Shown here piece by piece: positions 29,075 to 36,946 of a stretch of 64,000 nt of DNA. Position 1 is the stretch's first letter. The number at the start of each line of letters is the position of its first letter. The notes beneath the pieces were generated by a model. The model ran no database searches, had not been told where the DNA came from, and saw nothing but the letters and a program-made list of their open reading frames with translations. The stretch is from contig VGFA01000009.1 of the NCBI GenBank assembly GCA_016869025.1, forward strand, positions 24,735 through 88,734, written 5' to 3'. A program made the position numbers and the translations under genes. Source of the DNA: Armatimonadota bacterium. GTDB lineage: Bacteria; Sysuimicrobiota; Sysuimicrobiia; Sysuimicrobiales; Humicultoraceae.

Positions 29075-30260
29075 GGGCATAAGGGTCCTCGATCTCACCA
29101 ACGTGCTGGCGGGTCCGTTCTGCACGTTCCAGCTCGCGCTGGTGGGGGCCGAGGTCATCAAGGTCGAGGTGCCCGGGACCGGCGACCTGGCGCGCCAGCT
29201 CGGCGCGGACCCTGAACTGAACCAGCGCCTGATGGGCGCGTCCTTCATGGCCCAGAATGCCGGCAAGCGGTCGGTGACGTTGGACCTCAAGCAGGCCCGT
29301 GGCCGCGCCGTGTTCGAGCGGCTCGTGGCAACCGCGGACGTGCTGGTTGAGAACTTCCGGCCCGGTGTCATGGCACGTCTGGGTACGGGCTACGACGAGC
29401 TATCTCGCATCAACCCCGCCTTGATCTACTGTGCCATCTCCGGATTCGGCAGCGACGGTCCGTTGCGTGGCAACCTGGCCTACGACCAGATCATTCAGGG
29501 ACTCTCAGGCGTGATGAGCGTCACCGGGGACGCGGCGACCGGGCCACTGAGGGCAGGGTTTCCGATATGCGACACCCTCGGCGGGCTCACCGCGGCGTTC
29601 GCGATCACCTCTGCTCTTCTGGCCCGCCGGCAGGGCGGCCGGGGCGCGTTCATAGACGTGTCAATGCTTGAGGCCACTCTGGTGGCCATGGGGTGGGTTG
29701 TCTCGAACTACCTGATCGCGGGCGAGGAGCCCCAGCCCATGGGCAACGACAACTTCACGACCAGCCCGTCGGGTGCGTTCCGAACCCGGGACGGCCTGCT
29801 CAACATCGCCGCCAACAAGCAGGAGCAGTTCGTGGCGCTCTGCAGGGTGGCGGGGCGTCCTGATCTTGCAGACGACCCCAGGTTCGCGCGGCGCGGGGAC
29901 CGCCTCAGCCACCGCGCCGCCCTGACCGCGGAGATCGAGGTTGCCCTGGCCTCGCGCACGGCGGCCGAGTGGGAGCCCCTGCTGAATCAGGCCGGGGTGC
30001 CGGCGGGCCGCGTGCTCTCGGTTTCGGAGATACTGTCCCACCCGCAAGTTGCCGGGTGTGGGCTGGTGCGCCAGTTCGGTGACGTTCCAGGAGCCGGCCG
30101 AGGCATCTCGGTCACGACCGCCGGGTTCAGGTTGTCCGGATGCCGGCCCGATGTGGACCGCCCGCCTCCCCGCCTCGGAGAGCACACCGACGAGGTGCTC
30201 CGGGGCCTGGGATTCACTGACGACGAGATCGCCACGCTGCGAGCGGAGGGCGCGATATGA
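29058..30260 (+). CDS. Class III CoA-transferase (CaiB/BaiF family)
   Basis: This 400-residue protein belongs to the formyl-CoA transferase family. The N-terminal L-E-G-I-R-V-L-D-L-T pattern, the G-A-E-V-I-K-V-E motif, the R-S-V-T-L-D-L-K motif and the catalytic aspartate D172 in C-D-T-L-G-G are all present. It moves CoA from a donor thioester to a carboxylic acid. Here it would activate the imported acid for the downstream lyase. The GTG start overlaps the IclR gene, and the stop overlaps the next gene by 4 nt. Confidence 0.93.
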   Translation: MLRPLEGIRVLDLTNVLAGPFCTFQLALVGAEVIKVEVPGTGDLARQLGADPELNQRLMGASFMAQNAGKRSVTLDLKQARGRAVFERLVATADVLVENFRPGVMARLGTGYDELSRINPALIYCAISGFGSDGPLRGNLAYDQIIQGLSGVMSVTGDAATGPLRAGFPICDTLGGLTAAFAITSALLARRQGGRGAFIDVSMLEATLVAMGWVVSNYLIAGEEPQPMGNDNFTTSPSGAFRTRDGLLNIAANKQEQFVALCRVAGRPDLADDPRFARRGDRLSHRAALTAEIEVALASRTAAEWEPLLNQAGVPAGRVLSVSEILSHPQVAGCGLVRQFGDVPGAGRGISVTTAGFRLSGCRPDVDRPPPRLGEHTDEVLRGLGFTDDEIATLRAEGAI

Positions 30261-31111
30261 CGGATCAGCCGGCCGACCCGTCCCGGGCCTGGTGGCGCAC
30301 GGCGATCATTGACATCGCCCCCGGCCAGATCGGCGTGCGGGGTTACGCGATAGAGCAACTCATCGGCTCGATCTCCTTTCCTGCCATGATCTGGTTGCTG
30401 CTGCGCGGGGAGTTGCCGTCCCCTGCGCAGGCCGCACTTCTGGAGGCAGCCCTTGTGGCCTCCGTGGACCACGGGCCGCAGGCGCCGTCCATTGCGATTG
30501 CACGGATGTCGGTTACCTGCGGGCTCCCCCTCAACAACGCCGTGGCGTCGGGGATCAACTCTCTGGGCGACGTCCACGGCGGAGCAGGTCAGCAGTGCAT
30601 GGAGATGTACGAGGCGATAGCGGCTGCCTGCGGTGAGCGCTCACTCGGCGAGGAGACAGATCGGGGCGCACCCCTTGAAGAAGCCGTGCGCGACGAGGTC
30701 GAGCGGGCTAGCCGCAGGCCTAACCGGCTGATCCCGGGGTTCGGCCACCGGTTCCACCCGGTGGATCCGCGGGCGGTGCGCCTGCTGGCGATGGTGGATC
30801 AGGCAGCGAGGGACGGCGTCGTTGCGGGCCGGTTTGCGCGCATCGGCCGCGCGGTCGAGGCGGAACTGGAGCGGCGCAAAGGCCGGCGGATCCCCATGAA
30901 CATTGACGGCGTTACCGCAGTGGTCTTCTGCGAACTGGGCTTTCCCCCGCCGCTGGGCCGCGGCCTGTTTGTGCTGTCGCGGGCCGCGGGCATCCTGGCA
31001 CACGCGTGGGAGCAGAGCCAGCAGGGCGAGCGCATCAAGGGACCGGTTCCTCCTGAGGCCGGCTATACGTACACCGGAGTTCCCAGAAGAGACCTCCCAG
31101 GGCAGGTGTAG
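30257..31111 (+). CDS. Citrate synthase-superfamily protein, citryl-CoA lyase-like
   Basis: This 284-residue protein is a short member of the citrate synthase superfamily, the size of citryl-CoA lyases. All three catalytic residues of the superfamily are visible: H107 in V-H-G-G-A, H164 in G-F-G-H-R, and D217 in N-I-D. The short length favours lyase over synthase: X-CoA would be cleaved to acetyl-CoA and an oxo acid. It overlaps the CoA-transferase by 4 nt (ATGA), so the two form a probable activation-cleavage pair. Confidence 0.8.
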   Translation: MTDQPADPSRAWWRTAIIDIAPGQIGVRGYAIEQLIGSISFPAMIWLLLRGELPSPAQAALLEAALVASVDHGPQAPSIAIARMSVTCGLPLNNAVASGINSLGDVHGGAGQQCMEMYEAIAAACGERSLGEETDRGAPLEEAVRDEVERASRRPNRLIPGFGHRFHPVDPRAVRLLAMVDQAARDGVVAGRFARIGRAVEAELERRKGRRIPMNIDGVTAVVFCELGFPPPLGRGLFVLSRAAGILAHAWEQSQQGERIKGPVPPEAGYTYTGVPRRDLPGQV

Positions 31112-31205
31112 CCCCCGGCCCCCCGCGGACAGACCCCGCGGTACAATACCTGCGAAAGGGGTTTGCGACAATGGCGGAAGAACAGACTGGGGGGCGCACA
31201 CGACC

Positions 31206-31649
31206 ATGAGAAGGATAATCTTGATGCTCGCGGTGCTGCCTCTCCTTGGCGCCGCGAGCGCCAGCCCGGAGCCCTCGTTTTCGTATCGCGTGACAGGCTG
31301 TGCCGAGACAGAAACGGGTATGCCCTCGAAGACACGGTCCCCGTATCAGACTGTTGGCGCGACGATTGAGGTCGTCGGGGGCGGTATCCGCTATTCCAGA
31401 GCGGGCACGCATCAGTGTTGCCGGATGGTTGTGGTCCGCAGGCAAGTCCAGGGGAGACGAATCGTTCTGACGGAGTTCTGGACGGGCGATGGGTGCCGCT
31501 GCATGTGCTCCTCTCGAATTGAGGCCACCCTCACCAATCTGGCCTCGGGAGAGTACGAGGTTGCCGTCTACAGCGGCGGTACTGAGCCGATCACTCATAA
31601 GGAGATAGAACCGAAGGCGATTCTCTCGAAAAAGGCGAGAATTCCATAG
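31206..31649 (+). CDS. Secreted cysteine-rich hypothetical protein
   Basis: This 147-residue protein starts with a signal peptide (M-R-R then a hydrophobic core to about residue 20, A-S-A cleavage site). The mature part has six cysteines, one single (about residue 32), a C-C pair and a C-R-C-M-C-S cluster, separated by beta-rich sequence. I do not recognise the family by name. The cysteines suggest disulfide bonding or metal binding outside the cytoplasm. It stands alone, 95 nt after the catabolic operon. Confidence 0.6.
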   Translation: MRRIILMLAVLPLLGAASASPEPSFSYRVTGCAETETGMPSKTRSPYQTVGATIEVVGGGIRYSRAGTHQCCRMVVVRRQVQGRRIVLTEFWTGDGCRCMCSSRIEATLTNLASGEYEVAVYSGGTEPITHKEIEPKAILSKKARIP

Positions 31650-31732
31650 GCATGAAGCCCCACCGTGCGTATCAGCGAACGGCGCTGCGGCCGCTGCTGC
31701 GCTAGGACGCTGGACACAGACGACCGGGAGAA

Positions 31733-31760
31733 TTGACGACGCGCGCAGGCCGGTTATACT
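31733..31760 (+). promoter_or_regulatory. Promoter of mazEF
   Basis: A -35 box TTGACG (31733-31738) and a -10 box TATACT (31755-31760) are separated by 16 nt. The mazE ATG at 31767 lies 7 nt after the -10 box, where transcription is expected to start, so the message would be leaderless. Confidence 0.6.
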
Positions 31761-31766
31761 TGGGGT

Positions 31767-32003
31767 ATGAAGACCGCGGTGTCCATCCCGAACGAGGTGT
31801 TCGAGGGAGCCGAACAGCTGGCGCGGCGCATGAGGCGGTCCCGCAGCGAGCTATACAGTCGAGCCCTCGCTGAATACGTTGCACGTCACGCCCCTGACCG
31901 CGTGACCGAAGCCATGGACCGGGCGCTGGACGAGATCAACGAACCGGCGGATCAGTTCACACGGGTGGCGTCCCGGCGCGTCCTGAAGCGTAGCCGCTGG
32001 TGA
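31767..32003 (+). CDS. mazE: MazE-like ribbon-helix-helix antitoxin
   Basis: This 78-residue protein opens with K-T-A-V-S-I-P-N-E-V-F and continues with R-R-S-R-S-E-L-Y-S-R-A-L-A-E-Y, the ribbon-helix-helix DNA-binding pattern of MazE antitoxins of the mycobacterial type. The C-terminal tail would neutralise the toxin. Its end overlaps the mazF start by 4 nt. It probably represses its own promoter together with MazF. Confidence 0.85.
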   Translation: MKTAVSIPNEVFEGAEQLARRMRRSRSELYSRALAEYVARHAPDRVTEAMDRALDEINEPADQFTRVASRRVLKRSRW

Positions 32004-32344
32004 GCATCGGCCAGGGGGACGTTTGGTGGGCCGACCTGTCGGCGCCGAGGGGGTCCGGGCCGGGGTTTCGCCGTCCGGTGGTCGTCGTGCAGGGAGACGC
32101 GCTGAACCGCAGTCGAGTCGCGACGGTCGTTTGTGTTCCTCTGACGAGCAACCTGAAGTGGGCGGCCGCACCGGGAAACGTGCTGCTTTCGCCGCGTGTC
32201 ACCGGGCTCCCAAAAGAGTCGGTTGCCAACGCCTCGCAAATCGTGGCGTTGGACAAGACCGATCTTACCGAGCGGGTCGGGAAGCTGCCACGAGCCAAGC
32301 TCAGCCTAGTGCTTTCTGGGATCGATGTCGTCCTTGGGCGATGA
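32000..32344 (+). CDS. mazF: MazF/PemK family endoribonuclease toxin
   Basis: This 114-residue toxin has the MazF core: G-D-V-W-W-A-D-L, G-x-R-R-P-V-V-V-V-Q, the V-P-L-T-S-N motif, and the C-terminal L-S-x-V-L-S-G-I-D. Toxins of this family cut single-stranded RNA at short sequence motifs. The GTG start overlaps the mazE stop. The pair is complete and looks functional. Confidence 0.93.
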   Translation: MSIGQGDVWWADLSAPRGSGPGFRRPVVVVQGDALNRSRVATVVCVPLTSNLKWAAAPGNVLLSPRVTGLPKESVANASQIVALDKTDLTERVGKLPRAKLSLVLSGIDVVLGR

Positions 32345-32463
32345 GGAGCCATCCATCGGGCCCCACCTGCCTTCGTGTGGAAGAACGCACCGGCGGAGCC
32401 CTGCAGAGGAGGGACCGCCCCTGCCAGGGCCAGACCATTCCGTGAAGGGGAGGGTTGACTGTC

Positions 32464-33867
32464 GTGAATCGCTGGCGTACGACCACGCTCGCTGTCCTGA
32501 CGTCCCTGGCCGTCCTGCTCACATCTTTCGGGTCGGCCGGCCTCGCCGCGGACCCCGGATTGCCGAAGTACATCCTCATCATGTTCGCGGACGGCGCCGG
32601 CCCTGGGACGTTTGAGCTGGGCCGCCTCTACCACAAGGAGGTCCTGCGCAAGGGGTTCATCACCACCGATACCATCATGGCCGCCGGCAACCTGGGCCTG
32701 ATGATCCACACCTGCGCGGACGCCCTGGTGTGCGACTCCGCCGCCGCCGCGACGGCCATGTTCACCGGGTTCAAGACAAACACCGGCATGATCGGGATGA
32801 CACCGAACAAGCAGCCCGTCCGCAACCTGGCCGAGGTGGCCAAGGCCAGGGGCTACCGGATAGGGCTGGTTTCCACGGACGCAGTCTGGGATGCGACGCC
32901 TGGCGCCTTTTCGGCCCACGCCGAGTCGCGCAGGGATGCGCCCTCCATAGCGGAGCAGTATGTCGCCCTAGAGCCGACGATCGTGCTAGGCGGGGGCAGG
33001 GGCGCCTTCCTGCCGAAGGCCGCGGGAGGCGAGCGGGCCGACGGTCGAGACCTTCTGGCCGAGCTGCGCGCGCGCGGGTACTCGGTTATCACCACAGGGG
33101 ACGAGCTGCGCAAGGTCGCCGGCGGCAAGGTGTTCGGGCTCTTCGACACGGGCGGGCTGAGCCTGGACCTGGATAAGGACCCGGAAGAGCCCTCCTACGC
33201 GGAGATGGTGGCCGCGGTACTTCGTGTCATGAAGTCCGGCCAGGGCAAGTTCATAGCGATGCTGGAGAACGAGAACACGGACGCAGCGACGCATGATAAC
33301 GATCTCCCGTCCACGCTCGCGGCGCTGGAAGAGTTCGAGCGCGGCGTCCGGCTGGCCTACGGCTTCTACCTGGCGCACCCGAAGGAGACACTGCTCATCG
33401 TCACCTCCGACCACGACACCGGAGCGCCGGGGTTGACCTACGCGCAGCGAAGTCTGTCGCACACGGCGAGCGCCGACCGCGTTTACCCTACAGCGGCGCA
33501 CCTCGCGATGGCCCGCGTGGCCCGGACCTCGGTGAACACGGCGTCGGCGCGGCTGGGCGCGCGCCCAACTGTAGCAGATCTGGCCAGGGTCATGAGCGAG
33601 TCCTATCCGAGGCTGGTGATGCATGATCGCTACCAACAGCACATCCTGCGCAACGAGATGGTCAATCCCGCGCTGGCGCGTCGGATACGACAGGGCGCAT
33701 TCGGGCTCATGCTCGGCCAGTACACGCTCGTCTACTGGGGCTCCACCGGGCACACCTCCATCCCTGTGCCGGTCGCCGCGATCGGAGTCGGCGCGGAGCG
33801 CTTCAGGGGCTACATGGACAACACCAAGTTCGCGCACATCCTGTTCGACCTGATGGGGGGGCGCTAG
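32464..33867 (+). CDS. Secreted alkaline phosphatase (PhoA family)
   Basis: This 467-residue protein has a signal peptide (residues 1-29) and the alkaline phosphatase fold. D43 in F-A-D-G-A-G-P-G corresponds to the first metal ligand, S92 in C-D-S-A-A-A-A-T-A is the nucleophile, T-S-D-H-D-T-G-A contains ligands, and S-T-G-H-T is the last ligand motif. The family motif T-H-A-T-P is changed to V-W-D-A-T-P here. I placed the start at the GTG at 32464 because GGGGAGGG lies about 10 nt upstream; the TTG at 32455 is too close to it. It would release phosphate from organic phosphate outside the membrane. Confidence 0.88.
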   Translation: MNRWRTTTLAVLTSLAVLLTSFGSAGLAADPGLPKYILIMFADGAGPGTFELGRLYHKEVLRKGFITTDTIMAAGNLGLMIHTCADALVCDSAAAATAMFTGFKTNTGMIGMTPNKQPVRNLAEVAKARGYRIGLVSTDAVWDATPGAFSAHAESRRDAPSIAEQYVALEPTIVLGGGRGAFLPKAAGGERADGRDLLAELRARGYSVITTGDELRKVAGGKVFGLFDTGGLSLDLDKDPEEPSYAEMVAAVLRVMKSGQGKFIAMLENENTDAATHDNDLPSTLAALEEFERGVRLAYGFYLAHPKETLLIVTSDHDTGAPGLTYAQRSLSHTASADRVYPTAAHLAMARVARTSVNTASARLGARPTVADLARVMSESYPRLVMHDRYQQHILRNEMVNPALARRIRQGAFGLMLGQYTLVYWGSTGHTSIPVPVAAIGVGAERFRGYMDNTKFAHILFDLMGGR

Positions 33868-34008
33868 AGGCCAGAGACAGGCACTCACGCCTCCTCGCCC
33901 CCGGCGGGCTACACAGGTAGCCGGCGCCGGCCGTGGTATACTCTCTCGCAACAACGGGGCCTCCTGCCGCGGAGGGCCGCGGGAGCCCCTCTCCGGAGGG
34001 TGTTCGTC

Positions 34009-35619
34009 GTGAGGAACATTGCCTTGATCGGGATGCCGGCCACCGGAAAGAGCGCTGTCGGCCGACAGCTCTCGCTCACCCTTGGCCTGCCCTTCGTGGA
34101 CACCGACGAGACGATCGAGAGCCGCGAAGACGCGTCAATCTCCTCGATCTTCGCGCGCCACGGGGAGCCCCACTTCCGGGCCATTGAAGAAGCGCTGATC
34201 GCGGAGGTCACGCAGGCGCCGGGCGTGGTTGCCACCGGCGGCGGCGTGGTTGAGCGCCAGACCAACCTCCAGGCCCTGCGCTCCTGGGGGTGGCTCATCG
34301 CGCTCGTCGCGTCTCCGGAGGCCATAGCGCGCCGCGTTGGACAGGCGGACCAGTGGCCGCTGCTGAAGGGCCAGGTGGTTGCGAACCTTGAGCGGCTGTG
34401 GGCGCGGCGCGCAGAGAAGTACCTGTCCGCCGATCTGGTGGTGGACGTTGGGCACGAAGATGTGGACGGCGTCGTGCGCAAGATCCTGGGATTCCTCGCG
34501 GAGCGCGAGCCGGCCTCCTCGGTCGAGGTCCGCCCTGGCCAGGCCCCGGCCTACCGCGCCGTCGTTGGCACGGGCATCCTGGGGCTACTGGGACACTACG
34601 CGCGAGAGGCCGGCCTGTCGGACCGGGCAGGCATCCTGGCGTCCCCTGCGGCGGCCCGCCGGCACGGCGAGCAGGTCTGCGATGCCCTGCAGGGAGCGGG
34701 CCTGGATCCTGTGCTGATTGAGGTTCCATCCGGCGAGAGCGTTAAGACGTGGGAGATCGTAGGGGGGCTCTACGGCCGCCTCGTCCGTGAGCAGATTGAC
34801 CGGACAGGATGCCTCATTGCCATGGGCGGCGAGGAGGTGCTCGATGCGGGCGGCTTCGTGGCCGGCACCTACATGCGGGGCATTCCCGTCGCGTACGTTC
34901 CAACCACGCTCATGGCGCAACTCGACAGCTGCGTCGGCGGCAAGGTGGCCCTCAACCACTTCCGGGCCAAGAACCTCATTGGGTTCCTCCATCACCCTCG
35001 GCTGGCCATCGTGGATGTGGCGGCCGTCAGCGGAAGCGGCGTGCGGTCGGTTCGGGCGGGTCTGGCCGAAGCCGTCAAGTACGGCGCGATCGCCGACGCG
35101 GATCTATTCGACTTCATTGAGGCACATGCCGCGGAACTGCTGGACGCCGACAGCCGCCGCCTGCCGGAACTCGTGGCGCGTTGCCTGCGGATCAAGGCCC
35201 GCTTCGTGGAAGAGGATGAGCATGGGGTGGGCCCGCGCATGCTTCTCAACTACGGGCACACCTTCGGGCACGCGATCGAATCCTCGACGGGATTCCATCG
35301 GTACACGCACGGCGAAGCCGTGGCGATTGGGATGACGCTGGCCGCCCGCGTCGCTGTGGCGATGGGGTTCGCCCCCGCTTCTCTGGAAGCCCGCCAGACC
35401 GCGTTGCTGCGGGCACTCGGTCTCCCCATTGATTTCTCCGGCGTGGCACCGGCCCGCCTGGTGGAGGCGCTCTGGCGAGACAAGAAGCGGCAGGGCACGA
35501 GCCTGCGGTTCGTGCTTCCCAGAGGGTTCGGACAGGGAGAAGTCCGGGGCGACGTCCCGATTGAGCTGGTGGAGCGTGTGCTAACAGACCACGCCCCACC
35601 GGCCAGCGCTGGGGGTTAG
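34009..35619 (+). CDS. aroKB: Shikimate kinase-3-dehydroquinate synthase fusion with altered motifs
   Basis: This 536-residue protein joins a shikimate kinase-like domain (about 1-165) to a 3-dehydroquinate synthase-like domain (about 172-530). The kinase part keeps the P-loop G-M-P-A-T-G-K-S, D-T-D-E and G-G-G-V-V, but the lid motif R-P-L-L reads W116-P-L-L. The synthase part keeps the metal-ligand motifs A-E-A-V-K-Y-G, N-Y-G-H-T-F-G-H and H-G-E-A-V and the D-K-K-R motif, but the NAD motif G-G-G-V-V-G-D reads G-G-E-E-V-L-D (273-279). A canonical aroB lies at 42631. The start is the GTG at 34009, 9 nt after GGAGG. No other shikimate kinase gene was seen in the window. Confidence 0.85.
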   Translation: MRNIALIGMPATGKSAVGRQLSLTLGLPFVDTDETIESREDASISSIFARHGEPHFRAIEEALIAEVTQAPGVVATGGGVVERQTNLQALRSWGWLIALVASPEAIARRVGQADQWPLLKGQVVANLERLWARRAEKYLSADLVVDVGHEDVDGVVRKILGFLAEREPASSVEVRPGQAPAYRAVVGTGILGLLGHYAREAGLSDRAGILASPAAARRHGEQVCDALQGAGLDPVLIEVPSGESVKTWEIVGGLYGRLVREQIDRTGCLIAMGGEEVLDAGGFVAGTYMRGIPVAYVPTTLMAQLDSCVGGKVALNHFRAKNLIGFLHHPRLAIVDVAAVSGSGVRSVRAGLAEAVKYGAIADADLFDFIEAHAAELLDADSRRLPELVARCLRIKARFVEEDEHGVGPRMLLNYGHTFGHAIESSTGFHRYTHGEAVAIGMTLAARVAVAMGFAPASLEARQTALLRALGLPIDFSGVAPARLVEALWRDKKRQGTSLRFVLPRGFGQGEVRGDVPIELVERVLTDHAPPASAGG

Positions 35620-35644
35620 ACGCCGGGCATACACGTTCGTCGTT

Positions 35645-36256
35645 CTACTTGCACGACGGCAAAGTGATCTTGATGGCAGCGTTGAAATCGTAGTAGTCCG
35701 TCGTCATCGTTACCGCGCCATCATCGCCAAGAACCTGCGCGCGCCTGGGAAGGCCGTCCGCGGTCGCCACGAACAGCCGCGTCTTCACCGTCATCACGTC
35801 GTTCTTCCACACGTAGGTGTACGACTGAGTCCGGACACCCGCGATCGTCTCTTCGGGGCCCCGGGTTGCGGCCACCTCACCCCACATCTGCCCGGGGTCC
35901 AGGATGGCCTGTTCTCGGGGCTGAGATTGACACATCCACGGTCCTCCGCCAGTCCGCATTCGGACCGCGGTCCCAACCTGGATCGTCTCAATGGTGTTCC
36001 CTCCGACCGTCATCTTGGCGTGGTAGCTGTCGGGGTTCACCACGTCCATCATGGTGACCATGGGGCCGGTCGGTCCTGCTATCGTTCCCCTGGAGCGGTA
36101 GGACTTGAGCTTCGCGAGCTTGGTCATAGCGGCAGAGACCTCCGCCCAAACCTTCGCGTCTCCCTTGACGACGAGCTTCGGGGCAGCCGATGCCCCCACC
36201 ACGAATGTCAACGTGCCGACGAGGACAAGCGCCAGCACCTTCATGATGGTCCTCAT
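35645..36256 (-). CDS. Secreted LolA-like lipoprotein-carrier fold protein
   Basis: This 203-residue protein has a signal peptide (about residues 1-25, ending A-S-A) and then a long beta-rich sequence that resembles LolA-like/outer-membrane lipoprotein-sorting folds, with M-T-V-G-G-N-T-I-E-T and repeated short strands. It ends with L-P-S-C-K. The fold usually binds lipids or lipoprotein acyl chains. Sequence identity to known members is low by eye, so the call rests on pattern. A good ribosome binding site (GAGGGAGG) precedes the ATG at 36256. Confidence 0.55.
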   Translation of the reverse strand: MRTIMKVLALVLVGTLTFVVGASAAPKLVVKGDAKVWAEVSAAMTKLAKLKSYRSRGTIAGPTGPMVTMMDVVNPDSYHAKMTVGGNTIETIQVGTAVRMRTGGGPWMCQSQPREQAILDPGQMWGEVAATRGPEETIAGVRTQSYTYVWKNDVMTVKTRLFVATADGLPRRAQVLGDDGAVTMTTDYYDFNAAIKITLPSCK

Positions 36257-36325
36257 GTCAGCCACCTCCCTCAGCGGTTGCTTCCCTGCTGCCCCGACGA
36301 AACCTGCTATCATAGCGTGTGCCAG

Positions 36326-36946
36326 ATGAGCCCTACGACCATCTACCTCATCCGCCACGCCGAGACCACCTGGAACGCCGAAGGGCGCCTGCAGGGAACC
36401 CTGGACGCTCCGCTGAGCGAGCGCGGTCAGGAGCAGGTGCGGCGGCTGATTGAGGCGCTCCGTGCGGTCCCGCTTGCCGCGGTGTATTCCAGCCCGCTCG
36501 GCCGGGCCCATGCGACCGCCGATCCGATAGCAGCCGCGCACGCGGTCCCGCTGCGCACCGTCGCAGAGCTGCGGGAGATGGCGCAGGGCGAGTGGGAGGG
36601 CCGCCTGATCTCAGAGGTCAGGGACGGGGACGGCAGGCCGATCCAGGCCAGGGTGGATTCGCCCGTTGAGTCTGTCTTCCCCGGCGGCGAGACCATGGAG
36701 CATGTGCAGACGCGCGCAGTCGCCGCGCTGCGTATGCTGGCAGAGCGGCACCCCGGCGAGGTCATCGCGGTCGTCGCCCACGGAGGAGTGAACAAAACGC
36801 TCCTGCTGTCGTGCCTTGGCGCGCCCCTGGGGCATCACGCGCGGATCGCTCAGGGCGGGGCGTGCATCAACATCATCGAGTTGGGCGGGCCGCTGCCCCG
36901 CGTTACTGCGCTGAACAACACGGTGCACCTAGACGTTGACCCGTAG
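36326..36946 (+). CDS. Histidine phosphatase family protein (phosphoglycerate mutase-like)
   Basis: This 206-residue protein shows the histidine phosphatase motifs: L-I-R-H-A-E-T-T-W-N with the phosphorylated histidine H11, S-S-P-L-G-R-A, and the second histidine in A-H-G-G. It is about the size of cobalamin-related alpha-ribazole phosphatase and of cofactor-dependent phosphoglycerate mutases. The substrate cannot be chosen from sequence. It overlaps the convergent MFS gene tail to tail by 18 nt. Confidence 0.9.
   Translation: MSPTTIYLIRHAETTWNAEGRLQGTLDAPLSERGQEQVRRLIEALRAVPLAAVYSSPLGRAHATADPIAAAHAVPLRTVAELREMAQGEWEGRLISEVRDGDGRPIQARVDSPVESVFPGGETMEHVQTRAVAALRMLAERHPGEVIAVVAHGGVNKTLLLSCLGAPLGHHARIAQGGACINIIELGGPLPRVTALNNTVHLDVDP

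Noticed and set aside
33914..33942. Promoter for the aroKB fusion based on TATACT at 33937-33942
   Set aside because: The -10-like box has no acceptable -35 box at 16-18 nt.
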